A DNA stretch of 35,030 bases from NCBI GenBank assembly GCA_903921785.1, contig CAIXRH010000193.1, positions 1 through 35,030 of the forward strand, in the 5' to 3' direction. Position numbers and translations under genes: made by a program. A model generated the notes under the pieces. That model searched no databases and was not told where the DNA came from. It saw only the letters and a list, made by a program, of their open reading frames with translations. Shown piece after piece: positions 7,712 through 17,540 of this stretch. Positions within the stretch are counted from its first letter, which is position 1; every line of letters starts with the position of its first letter. The DNA comes from an uncultured Pseudomonadota bacterium. Its GTDB lineage: Bacteria > Myxococcota_A > UBA796 > SXON01.

Positions 7712-9271
7712 TCACGACGAGCAGGAGAGTGCAGAGCAGCCGGCCTTGTTTCGAGCCCACTCGGGGCGGCGACCGGCGAGGCGCGCGTGGTCGGGCTGCT
7801 CGGAAAACGGCCGCCGGAGCACCTGGAGGAGCGCCTCGATCGGCGCGGAATCGCCCGCCGTCGCGGCGTCGATCACCTCCTGCACCACCCAGTTGCGCGG
7901 CAGCACCCAGGGGTTCGCTGCGTTCATCCGGGCGCGCCGCGCCTCGGGGTCGGTGTTGCCGACCCGGACCGCGTAGGCGGCGAGCCAGGCGCTCCACCGC
8001 GCCTTGAGGGCGTCGTCCGGCGGCGCATAGAACCCGTCCAAAAGCGGCGCGAGGCGATCGCCCGCGGCAGGCACGTCCGCTAGGCGACGGAAGACGATGC
8101 TCCAGTCGGTCTCGGCGACCGCCATCGTCGAAAACAGCTCGCCGACGAGCGGGTCGTCCCCTTCCGCGACCGCGAACCCCAGCTTCTCCGAGAGCCGCCC
8201 CCGCCACGCACGGGCGAAGAACCCGGGGTACTCGTCGAGGACCGCTTCAAGGCGGGGGATGCCGGTGTCGCCGACCAGCGGCGCGAGGGCGCGCGCGAGC
8301 CGGGCGAGGTTCCAGTGGGCCACGCCGCCCTGCTGGCGCCAGCGGTAGCGCCCCTCGCGGTAGTCGGTGGTGTTGGGGGTGAAGTCGGGGTCGAACGCGT
8401 CGAGCCAGCCGTAGGGGCCGTAGTCGATCGTCAGCCCGAGGATCGACAGGTTGTCCGTGTTCATCACCCCGTGCACGAAGCCCACGGACATCCAGTGGGC
8501 GACGAGCGCGGCGGTGCGGCGGCACACCTCCTCGAACCACGCGACGTACGTGTCGGCGCCGGGCGCGCCCAACTCGGGGAAGTGCGTGGTGACCACGTGG
8601 TCGGCGAGGGCCCGGAGCAGGTCGAGGTCGCGGCGGGAGGCGGGCAGCTCGAAGTTGCCGAAGCGCACGAAGCTCGGGGCCACCCGCGCCACCACGGCGC
8701 CGGGTTCCTCCTCCGCGTTCCCGTCGTAGAACATGTCCCGCACGACCGGCTCGCCGGTCGCCACCAACGAGAGCGCGCGCGTGGTGGGCACGCCCAGGTG
8801 GAACATGGCTTCGCTGCAGATGAACTCGCGGATCGACGAGCGCAAGACCGCCCGCCCGTCTGCCGTGCGGGAGTAGGGCGTCGGCCCCGCGCCCTTGAGC
8901 TGCACCTCCAGCCGCCCCCCGGGCCCCTGCACGTCGCCGAGGACGATGGCGCGCCCGTCGCCGAGCTGGCCCGCCCACACCCCGAACTGATGCCCGCCAT
9001 AGCAGGCGGCGAACGGGCGGCTTCCCTCAGGAATGCGATTGCCGCCGAGCACGTCCACCGCGGGACCCGTCGCCGCGGGACGCACCACGCCCAGCAGCTC
9101 GCCGACCTCGTCCGCCCACGCGAGCAACTTCGGCGCGCGGACGGGGGTGGGCTTCACCGGCGACCACGCGGCGCCGCGCACTTCGCGCGGCCACGGGTCG
9201 AGGCTGGGATCGCCGGGGAGGGTGTCGACGAAGCGGTTGCCGAACCGGACCTGGTCCAGGGAGGGGTTCAT
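7712..9271 (-). CDS. selO: protein adenylyltransferase SelO (YdiU/UPF0061)
   Basis: A full-length 519-residue SelO pseudokinase. This fold binds ATP inverted and transfers AMP to Ser, Thr or Tyr of target proteins, linked to redox homeostasis. Motifs seen: [35 protein letters not shown] (Lys126), [40 protein letters not shown] (catalytic/metal Asn and Asp) and [10 protein letters not shown]. The C-terminus [11 protein letters not shown] is the conserved Cys-containing tail; animal SelO has selenocysteine there, here both positions are Cys. The ATG at 9269-9271 fits the family start [18 protein letters not shown]. It heads a run selO - slyD - CotH-type - RNA methyltransferase and is divergent from the patatin gene. 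AMPylation with a neighbouring CotH-type kinase is a curious pairing of two atypical kinases. Confidence 0.95.
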   Translation of the reverse strand: MNPSLDQVRFGNRFVDTLPGDPSLDPWPREVRGAAWSPVKPTPVRAPKLLAWADEVGELLGVVRPAATGPAVDVLGGNRIPEGSRPFAACYGGHQFGVWAGQLGDGRAIVLGDVQGPGGRLEVQLKGAGPTPYSRTADGRAVLRSSIREFICSEAMFHLGVPTTRALSLVATGEPVVRDMFYDGNAEEEPGAVVARVAPSFVRFGNFELPASRRDLDLLRALADHVVTTHFPELGAPGADTYVAWFEEVCRRTAALVAHWMSVGFVHGVMNTDNLSILGLTIDYGPYGWLDAFDPDFTPNTTDYREGRYRWRQQGGVAHWNLARLARALAPLVGDTGIPRLEAVLDEYPGFFARAWRGRLSEKLGFAVAEGDDPLVGELFSTMAVAETDWSIVFRRLADVPAAGDRLAPLLDGFYAPPDDALKARWSAWLAAYAVRVGNTDPEARRARMNAANPWVLPRNWVVQEVIDAATAGDSAPIEALLQVLRRPFSEQPDHARLAGRRPEWARNKAGCSALSCSS

Positions 9272-9416
9272 GGTGCGGAGGTCGTAGGCGCGAGCGCGGT
9301 CGCTGGCGAGGGCGAAGGTCGGGAAGGGTGGCGAGACTTACGGGCCCCGCCCCGGGTCGCCGCGCGAGGTACCGCAGAACACGGGGTCAGCGGTGGTACC
9401 CTGCACGCGGCCACCC

Positions 9417-9581
9417 ATGAACCTACACCTCGCTGCAGCTCCGTCCACCCCCGCGGCCCGTGCTCCGGAGCACGCCTCCAAGCGCCGCGCGTTCGACGCC
9501 AATCCCCTGCTCGCCGGGTTGACCGGTCCCGCCCGTGACGCGCTCTTCGACGCGTTCTCGGCCTACGGTACGGTGCTGTAG
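9417..9581 (+). pseudogene. 5' part of the cNMP-like/patatin gene, ended by an in-frame TAG
   Basis: ATG at 9417 opens a frame encoding a 54-residue N-terminus including NPLLAGLTGPARDALFDAFS, the helical lead-in typical of a cyclic-nucleotide-binding domain. It stops at TAG (9579-9581). The sequence after the TAG continues the same domain in the same frame (GEDVTKALRDHVVLAGPYVT). Only this codon separates the two parts; there is no frameshift or insertion. Read through the TAG the protein would be 944 residues long. Confidence 0.6.
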
Positions 9582-9617
9582 GGCGAGGACGTCACGAAGG
9601 CCCTCCGGGACCACGTC

Positions 9618-12251
9618 GTGCTGGCCGGCCCCTATGTCACCGTGCAGGTGAGCTGGAAGAACGCCGAGGAGCAGGCCTCGGGGATGATGATGCTCGGCGA
9701 TGTGGTCGGCGCCAGCGAGGTGGTCCCCGCCTCGACCGACCCGTGGGCGGCGCCCACGCACCCGCGCGTGAACCGCGCGATCGTCATCTCCCCCGGCGGG
9801 ATCCTCTACTTCGCCGAGATCACGGCCATCCGGGCGCTCCTGGACGGCCCGCACGGCACGGCCCTGGGGCCGGTTCTGGAGCAGGTCGTCCGCGCCCAGT
9901 GGCTGCTGAGCGCCTCCCTGCTTCAGGCTACCGTGGGCTCCCTCTGCACCCGGATGGCCGCCGCGATGACCGCCCACGTCGCCCAAGCCGGCGAGGTGTT
10001 GCGGAGCCCGACGAACGAGCCCGCGCTCGCCGTCATCGCGCCCTCCGGGCGCGTCGACGTGACCACGCACGACGCGGACGGCCGCGAACTCCCGAGGTTC
10101 CCACTCGGGATGGGGTGCGCGCTCGCGCTGGCGCCGCGCGGCGATCGAAGCCCCCGCACGCAGTACGTCGCCCGAGAGCGAACGAGCTACTTCGTGTTCT
10201 CGCTGACGCCCCGCCGCATGCGCGACCGTCGCGAGCCGCTCGCGGTCGAGGCACGGCGCCTCCAGGGCCTGCTCGACGCCATCTCCGAGCACCTCGAGTT
10301 GCTGGTGCGCGGCCTCGCGCGCGAGCCGCTGTTCGCCGGGGTGAGCCGAGAGAAGCTCTACCTGCTCGCCCAATCCGCGTGGCTCATTCCCTGCCCCGCC
10401 ACGTTCCCGGCGCCGAGCCCGATCGGCGACCTTCCGGGCCTCTGCGTGGTGGTGAAGGGCTGCATGTACAGCCACCGCCACGTCCTGCCGCCGCATGCAG
10501 GCGGCGCGACGCACGAGCCCATCTTCGACACGATCGACGCCTTTGAGGCCGGCGACGCGTTCGGCGCCCAGGGGGTGCTCGAACACGACGCCCTCGGGGG
10601 GAGCTGGCGCGCGCGGATCAGCTCCGTGGTCGCGTTCATCCACGCCCAGCGGGTCTACGACGTCTTCGAGGGCGACGCGACCTTCGCCGAGAACGTGCGC
10701 CGCGCGAAGGCCGCGCTGGTGAAGGGGCGCCGCCTCGCCGCCCTTCGTCGCCCCGAGCTGCCCGCGCTCCTCGGCGCGCTCCGCGACGACGGGGGCGCGT
10801 GGACCCCCGGGCTGCAGGCGCTGCTGCTCGCCACGATGGAGCGGGGAACGGTCGCGTTCCGCGAACGTTCGGTGATCGTCCGGAAGGGTGCGACGCGTAC
10901 GCGGCCCGAAGGTCCAGGCAACGTATGGATCTGGACGGAGCCGTGGCCGAGCGACGCCGACTGGCCTGCCCTCCTCGAGGACCTGCTCCACACCGGGGCC
11001 CGGCTGGCGGTGAGCAACGTCGTGCTGGAGGACCCGCCGGGCGACCCCGCCCATCGCGACGCGTTCGCGCCCGCGTTCTCCCGCTGCCTCCTGGTGAACG
11101 TCAACGGGCACGCAAAGCTCGACCCCTGGTGGCCCGCCGACACCGCGCTGATCCACCTGTGGTTCCACGAGGGCGCGACCGCTCGCGCCGCCCAGGCGGC
11201 CGCCGTCCCCCCGCCTCGTACGCTGCGCGCCCACACGACGCTCGACACGATCGAGGGCCTCGCCGCCTCCCTGCTCGACGACGCCGACGCCCGCCAGAAG
11301 CTCGCGTTCCGACAGACCCGCGATCCGGGGCACCGGGCGCTCTTCCCCCTGGTGGACCGCCTCAGCCGCCACCTCACCCACCGCTCGGTCGGGCTCTCGC
11401 TCTCCGGCGGGGAGTCCTGGGGGTTCGCGCACATCGCCTTCGTCGACGCGCTGGTCTACGCGCGGATCCCCATCGACATGATCTCCGGTACGTCGTCGGG
11501 GGCGGTGCTCGGCACCTGCTACTCGATCGGCGGGCTCGAGATGATGAAGACCTTCATGGAGGCGATCTCCCACGAGCAGGCGATGCTGGCCGCGTCGTGC
11601 CTCACCTCGGTGTTCTTCTCGCGGTGGCTCGAGCGGTTCTGGTCGAAGCGCCGATTGGAGGACCTGGAGATTCCCACGCTCCCGGTGGCGACCAACGTGC
11701 AGTACTCCTGCCCGGAGCCGATCCTTGAGGGGCCCGCCGCGGCGGGGAACCGGCTCTCCGGCTCCTTCGCGCCGAGCTACCCGGGCACCTCCACCGACGA
11801 GGCCACCTTCGTCGACGGGGCCTTCTCGGCGAACCTGCCCGCCGACGTGCTCCCGCCGGAGGGGATGCGCCTGGTGATCGCGTCCAGCGCGATGTCGCCC
11901 TCGCCGTCGACCACCCCGCGCCCGCCGCGCGTTCCCGGCCGGGTCGGGGCGGTCCTCGCCGACCTCAACCCGATGCGCCGGGTGGTGGACACGTATGACG
12001 GCTCGCTCACGCTCGCGTACGCGGCCGGGGTGGTGGGGGCGCGTGCGGCGGCGCGTACCTTCCAGGCCGTCCGCACGGACGTGTCGCTGTTCGACATCAG
12101 CGGCAGCTGCGACGTGCAGAACCTCGCGCTCTCCCAGCCCGGGCTCTGGGAGACCGTGCTCGGCGCGCACGCCCACTACCGACGGATGTGCCGCCCGCGG
12201 ATTCCGTGCGCCGACCTGCCGCCCTTGGAGCTGGGGAAGTTCGCCGAGTGA
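9618..12251 (+). CDS. patatin-like phospholipase with N-terminal cyclic-nucleotide-binding-like domains (NTE-like)
   Basis: The frame after the TAG encodes 877 residues from GTG 9618. The N-terminal 450 residues contain two degenerate cNMP-like modules; the second shows LFAGVSREKLYLLAQSAWLI, GLCVVVKGCMYSH and FEAGDAFGAQGVL. A middle region ends in LVDRLSRHLTHRSVGL, the lead-in seen in neuropathy-target-esterase relatives. The patatin domain follows: oxyanion segment SGGESWGFAHI (about 595-606), nucleophile elbow GTSSGA (Ser626) and catalytic Asp733 in FVDGAFSANLPA. The expected activity is hydrolysis of phospholipid acyl esters at membranes. The oxyanion loop lacks the usual basic residue of GGGxRG. 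GTG 9618 has no Shine-Dalgarno, so the ancestral start is more likely ATG 9417 across the amber codon. It converges on the next gene with 2 nt between stops. Confidence 0.82.
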   Translation: MLAGPYVTVQVSWKNAEEQASGMMMLGDVVGASEVVPASTDPWAAPTHPRVNRAIVISPGGILYFAEITAIRALLDGPHGTALGPVLEQVVRAQWLLSASLLQATVGSLCTRMAAAMTAHVAQAGEVLRSPTNEPALAVIAPSGRVDVTTHDADGRELPRFPLGMGCALALAPRGDRSPRTQYVARERTSYFVFSLTPRRMRDRREPLAVEARRLQGLLDAISEHLELLVRGLAREPLFAGVSREKLYLLAQSAWLIPCPATFPAPSPIGDLPGLCVVVKGCMYSHRHVLPPHAGGATHEPIFDTIDAFEAGDAFGAQGVLEHDALGGSWRARISSVVAFIHAQRVYDVFEGDATFAENVRRAKAALVKGRRLAALRRPELPALLGALRDDGGAWTPGLQALLLATMERGTVAFRERSVIVRKGATRTRPEGPGNVWIWTEPWPSDADWPALLEDLLHTGARLAVSNVVLEDPPGDPAHRDAFAPAFSRCLLVNVNGHAKLDPWWPADTALIHLWFHEGATARAAQAAAVPPPRTLRAHTTLDTIEGLAASLLDDADARQKLAFRQTRDPGHRALFPLVDRLSRHLTHRSVGLSLSGGESWGFAHIAFVDALVYARIPIDMISGTSSGAVLGTCYSIGGLEMMKTFMEAISHEQAMLAASCLTSVFFSRWLERFWSKRRLEDLEIPTLPVATNVQYSCPEPILEGPAAAGNRLSGSFAPSYPGTSTDEATFVDGAFSANLPADVLPPEGMRLVIASSAMSPSPSTTPRPPRVPGRVGAVLADLNPMRRVVDTYDGSLTLAYAAGVVGARAAARTFQAVRTDVSLFDISGSCDVQNLALSQPGLWETVLGAHAHYRRMCRPRIPCADLPPLELGKFAE

Positions 12252-12253
12252 GG

Positions 12254-12910
12254 CTACTCGGGAAGCGCCGGCGGCTTGGGGCTCCCCCACCCCACCGGCC
12301 CGCCGCTCTGCACCCCCGCCAGCAGCGCCACCTGCCAGCCGGAGCCGGTGTACCCGGACGGGCAGTCGCCCAGGCAGTTGAAGTTGAGCTGAGGTCCGAG
12401 CTCGCCGAACGCCTGGAGCCCGAAGACGGGCCGCACACCAAGGGTCGATGCCTGGACGCGCACGCCGAACCCCGCGCGCACGCTCGGCAAGCGCGAGGAG
12501 ATCGCGACCCCGGCGTCGACCGGAATCCGCAACTCCCAGCCTGAAAAATCCGCGACCGACGGGTCGACCTGCACCCCCACCGAGGCCGCGACGTACTGCG
12601 GCAGCACGCTCGGGAGGTGCAGGAGGGCGTCGTACACCGAGACCACCACCGCGCCCCGCACCGAGGGCTTGCCCCAGCCGAGCTCGAAGCGCCCGCCGAG
12701 CCCCGGTGTGAACCGGGCCCAGGTCCCCGGTTCGTCATCAAGCGAATGCGAGTTGCCCGCCATCGGGACCATCCCAAAAACCGCGTAGGATAGCGGGCTC
12801 GGCGGCGCCGTCGACGGGAGCGGTGTCGGGCCGGGCGCCGGCTCGGGCGGCGCCGCGGGCGCGGCGAAGGCGCGCGCGAACAGGAGCGTCAGGAAGACGT
12901 GCCCGGACAT
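12254..12910 (-). CDS. predicted exported outer-membrane-type protein, unknown function
   Basis: A 218-residue protein with a Sec signal (MSGHVFLTLLFARAFAAPA, cleavage probably after AFA) and a Pro-rich start to the mature part (PEPAPGPTPLPSTAPPSP). The rest alternates hydrophobic and polar residues with many Gly and aromatic residues (LGGRFELGWGKPSVRGAVVV, VSVYDALLHL, RAGFGVRVQA, GWQVALLAGVQSGG), as in small beta-barrels or periplasmic beta proteins. One Cys pair (NCLGDC) may form a disulphide. No family is recognised. The ATG is preceded by GGGGAGGTGG, a strong ribosome binding site. The gene appears monocistronic, and its stop is 2 nt from that of the patatin gene. Confidence 0.75.
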   Translation of the reverse strand: MSGHVFLTLLFARAFAAPAAPPEPAPGPTPLPSTAPPSPLSYAVFGMVPMAGNSHSLDDEPGTWARFTPGLGGRFELGWGKPSVRGAVVVSVYDALLHLPSVLPQYVAASVGVQVDPSVADFSGWELRIPVDAGVAISSRLPSVRAGFGVRVQASTLGVRPVFGLQAFGELGPQLNFNCLGDCPSGYTGSGWQVALLAGVQSGGPVGWGSPKPPALPE

Positions 12911-12975
12911 CGACCACCTCCCCTACCGACTACGTCCGCGAGCGACCTGCTGTGACGTCGTGGATCGCCCGCCGA

Positions 12976-13008
12976 GCCATTCTCACCGCGGCGGCTCCTC
13001 GACCACCG
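12976..13008 (+). repeat. 33 bp intergenic repeat, copy 2
   Basis: It matches 3694-3726 at 30 of 33 positions and lies in the 149 nt between the outer-membrane-type gene and the aldolase stop. The three differences are single substitutions with no gap. No third full copy was seen; CCTCGACCGCCG at about 20119-20130 is only a partial likeness. Confidence 0.65.
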
Positions 13009-13059
13009 AGGCCGCCCGGGGGGCAGGACGGCGCACCCGCGCCGCCCCTCACCAACCGC

Positions 13060-14181
13060 TCAGTGCATCCCCTTGCCGCCGCCGCCCTGGCCCTTGAACT
13101 GGCGCCACGCGGCGTCGGGCTTGGCGTTCTCCCCGTACTTCCCGGCGGCGTAGTCGGCCGCCATCTTCGCCAGCGAGACGGTGGGCACGTTCGCCGCCTG
13201 CCCGGCCTGGCCGAACTGGCGCATGCGCTCCTCGCAGATGACCTGCATCGCGGCGCGGGCGGGCTTGAGGTAGTCGCGGGGATCGAACTTGTCGGGGGTC
13301 TCGGCGAAGACCTTGCGGATCGCGGCGGTGATCGCGAGGCGGTTGTCGGTGTCCACATTGATCTTGCGGACGCCCGAACGGATGCCGCGCTGGATCTCCT
13401 CCACCGGCACGCCGTACGCCTCCTTCATCTTCCCGCCGTACTTGTTGATCTCATCGATGAGGTTGCGCGGAACGGAGGAAGAACCGTGCATCACCAGGTG
13501 ACAGTTGGGGATCTTGGCGTGGATCTCCTCGATGCGCTTGATCGCCAGGACGTCGCCCGTGGGCTTCTTGGAGAACTTGTAGGCGCCGTGGCTGGTGCCC
13601 ATCGCCACCGCGAGCGCGTCGATCCCGGTGCGCTGGACGAAGTCGACCGCCTGGTCGGGGTCGGTGAGGAGCTGGTCGAGGGTGAGCTTGCCCTCGGCGC
13701 CGTGGCCGTCCTCCTTGTCGCCCGTGCCGCTCTCGAGCGATCCGAGCACGCCGAGCTCGCCCTCCACCGACACGCCAAAGCTGTGGGCGAAGTTCACCAC
13801 CTCGCGGGTGACCGCGACGTTGTACTCGTAGGAGGCGGGAGACTTGCCGTCGTCCTCCAAGGAGCCGTCCATCATCACCGAGGTGAAGCCCATGCGAATC
13901 GCCGAGATGCAGGTCTCCGGGGAATTCCCGTGGTCCTGGTGCATCACGATCGGCAGCTCGGGGTAGAGCTCAACCGCGGCCTGCATCAGATTACGCAGGA
14001 ACACGTCGTTGGTGAACTGCCGCGCGCCGCGGCTGGCCTGCACGATCACCGGGCTCTTGGTGGCCCGACCGGCCTCCATGATCGCCTGGATCTGCTCCAT
14101 GTTGTTCACGTTGAGCGCGCACACGCCGTACCCGTTGGCGGCAGCGTGATCGAGCAGGGGACGCATGGGAATGAGCGGCAT
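13060..14181 (-). CDS. fba: class II fructose-1,6-bisphosphate aldolase
   Basis: A 373-residue zinc aldolase that interconverts fructose-1,6-bisphosphate with dihydroxyacetone phosphate and glyceraldehyde-3-phosphate. Key segments: HQDHGNSPETCISAI (catalytic Asp83, zinc His84), MMDGSLEDDGKS, VEGELGVLG, AMGTSHGAYKF (His198), VMHGSSSVP (His232) and KINVDTDNR (phosphate and substrate binding). The long insert around GSLESGTGDKEDGHGAEGK and the overall length place it with the Calvin-cycle-like class II subtype rather than short E. coli type enzymes. A Gly-rich tail (KGQGGGGKGMH) ends the protein. The ATG at 14179-14181 is supported by the family start MPLIPMRPLLDHA and a CGGAG 8 nt upstream. With PEP synthase 1 kb away it suggests a gluconeogenic emphasis. 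Confidence 0.95.
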   Translation of the reverse strand: MPLIPMRPLLDHAAANGYGVCALNVNNMEQIQAIMEAGRATKSPVIVQASRGARQFTNDVFLRNLMQAAVELYPELPIVMHQDHGNSPETCISAIRMGFTSVMMDGSLEDDGKSPASYEYNVAVTREVVNFAHSFGVSVEGELGVLGSLESGTGDKEDGHGAEGKLTLDQLLTDPDQAVDFVQRTGIDALAVAMGTSHGAYKFSKKPTGDVLAIKRIEEIHAKIPNCHLVMHGSSSVPRNLIDEINKYGGKMKEAYGVPVEEIQRGIRSGVRKINVDTDNRLAITAAIRKVFAETPDKFDPRDYLKPARAAMQVICEERMRQFGQAGQAANVPTVSLAKMAADYAAGKYGENAKPDAAWRQFKGQGGGGKGMH

Positions 14182-14218
14182 GTGGGGGCTCCGAGGGCGG
14201 CAGGGAGGTAACGCGGGA

Positions 14219-14254
14219 GAGAGGGGGGGCAAGGCACAGGGGGTCCCCCCTCTC
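14219..14254. repeat. 10 bp perfect inverted repeat between divergent genes
   Basis: GAGAGGGGGG (14219-14228) and CCCCCCTCTC (14245-14254) form a perfect 10 bp stem with a 16 nt loop. The element lies in the 169 nt between the divergent fba and exonuclease genes, so it would be in the fba 5' leader or promoter rather than at a terminator. No T-run follows it on either strand. Confidence 0.5.
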
Positions 14255-14277
14255 GTCCTGGGTGGCGACGACGGCGA

Positions 14278-14304
14278 GCCACGACCGGCGTCGGCGGTCG
14301 TGGC
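14278..14304. repeat. 9 bp perfect inverted repeat between divergent genes
   Basis: GCCACGACC (14278-14286) and GGTCGTGGC (14296-14304) pair perfectly around a 9 nt centre. The dyad with a half-site spacing of about two helical turns (18 nt) would suit a dimeric repressor controlling fba and/or the exonuclease gene; an RNA hairpin is equally possible. Confidence 0.45.
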
Positions 14305-14350
14305 GCCGCCGGGCGAGCGGTGATCCCGGTGAGTCGGGATAGTGCGCCCC

Positions 14351-14962
14351 ATGCAACGCTTCGCCGTCCTCGACTTCGAGACCACCGGCCTCTCCCCCGA
14401 CAACGGCGACCGCGCGACGGAAGTGGCGATCGTGCTCACCGAAGCCGGGAAGGTGGTGGATCGGTACCAGAGCTTGATGAACGCCGGGGTGTACATCTCC
14501 CCGTTCATCACCCAGTACACCGGGATCACCAACGCGATGGTGAAGGCGGCGCCGCCCGCCGCCAAGGTGATGAAGGAGGCGGCGACGTTCGTCGGCGGGG
14601 CGACCATCGTGGCCCACAACGCCTCGTTCGACCGGCGGTTCTGGGCCGCGGAGCTCGAGCGGCTCGGGCAGCCGGCGCCGAACCCGTTCTTGTGCACGCT
14701 GCTCCTGTCGCGGCGAATCTACACCGACGCGCCGAACCACCAGCTCGGCACCCTCGTCTCGCACCTGCGGCTGCCGAAGGCCGGCGTGGCCCACCGCGCC
14801 CTCGCCGACGCCGAGATGGCCGCCGCGCTGTTCCACCGCATCCTCCACGATCTGCGCACCGTGCACCGCGTGCCCGAGCCCGATCCGGCGCTGCTCCTCA
14901 AGGTCCAGGGCTGCGCGAAGACGGCGGTCCCCGCGCTCCTGGCGAGAGCAGCCGGCGGCTGA
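14351..14962 (+). CDS. DEDDh 3'-5' exonuclease (DnaQ/epsilon-like)
   Basis: A 203-residue RNase T/DnaQ-fold exonuclease that degrades DNA or RNA 3' ends by a two-metal mechanism. The full acidic set is visible: Asp8 and Glu10 in AVLDFETTGLSP, Asp94 in VAHNASFDRRFW, His148 and Asp153 in AHRALADAEMAA, which is the DEDDh subtype. A single domain of this length, with no polymerase, PHP or BRCT part, fits a stand-alone proofreading or nucleic-acid-trimming enzyme; assignment as the replicative epsilon subunit is not possible. The start ATG 14351 is preferred over GTG 14342 because the fold begins at once (MQRFAVLDFE) and ATAGTG sits 12-7 nt upstream with no Shine-Dalgarno, consistent with a leaderless message. 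Confidence 0.88.
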   Translation: MQRFAVLDFETTGLSPDNGDRATEVAIVLTEAGKVVDRYQSLMNAGVYISPFITQYTGITNAMVKAAPPAAKVMKEAATFVGGATIVAHNASFDRRFWAAELERLGQPAPNPFLCTLLLSRRIYTDAPNHQLGTLVSHLRLPKAGVAHRALADAEMAAALFHRILHDLRTVHRVPEPDPALLLKVQGCAKTAVPALLARAAGG

Positions 14963-15082
14963 GGCACCGCGGAGGGCGGCTGGCCGCGTCCCGTAGGGTC
15001 CTCTGAGCCACCGGGCTGGGCGGCAACGCCCACGGCAGCGAACGCACCTCAGGGTCCACGCCGCGTTTGTCCTCGTCAACAA

Positions 15083-15098
15083 CGGCACGCTTCTTGCG
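15083..15098 (+). promoter_or_regulatory. putative sigma-54 (-24/-12) promoter of ppsA
   Basis: CGGCACGCTTCTTGCG contains GGCAC-N5-TTGC with the invariant GG (15084-15085) and GC (15096-15097) exactly 10 nt apart. It agrees with the TGGCACG-N4-TTGC consensus at all key positions except the first T. Initiation about 11-12 nt downstream would fall near 15108, giving a leader of about 15 nt that includes AGAGGTG before the ATG at 15123. No enhancer-binding-protein gene is in the window. Confidence 0.6.
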
Positions 15099-15122
15099 GA
15101 GCTCCTGGGGCAGAGGTGCACC

Positions 15123-17520
<2,398 letters not shown>

Positions 17521-17540
<20 letters not shown>

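Noticed and set aside
9423-12290. Minus-strand frame of 955 codons opposite the patatin gene.
   Set aside because: It is longer than the patatin frame but is composed of Arg, Gly, Ala and His with no domain, whereas the plus strand has patatin catalytic motifs.
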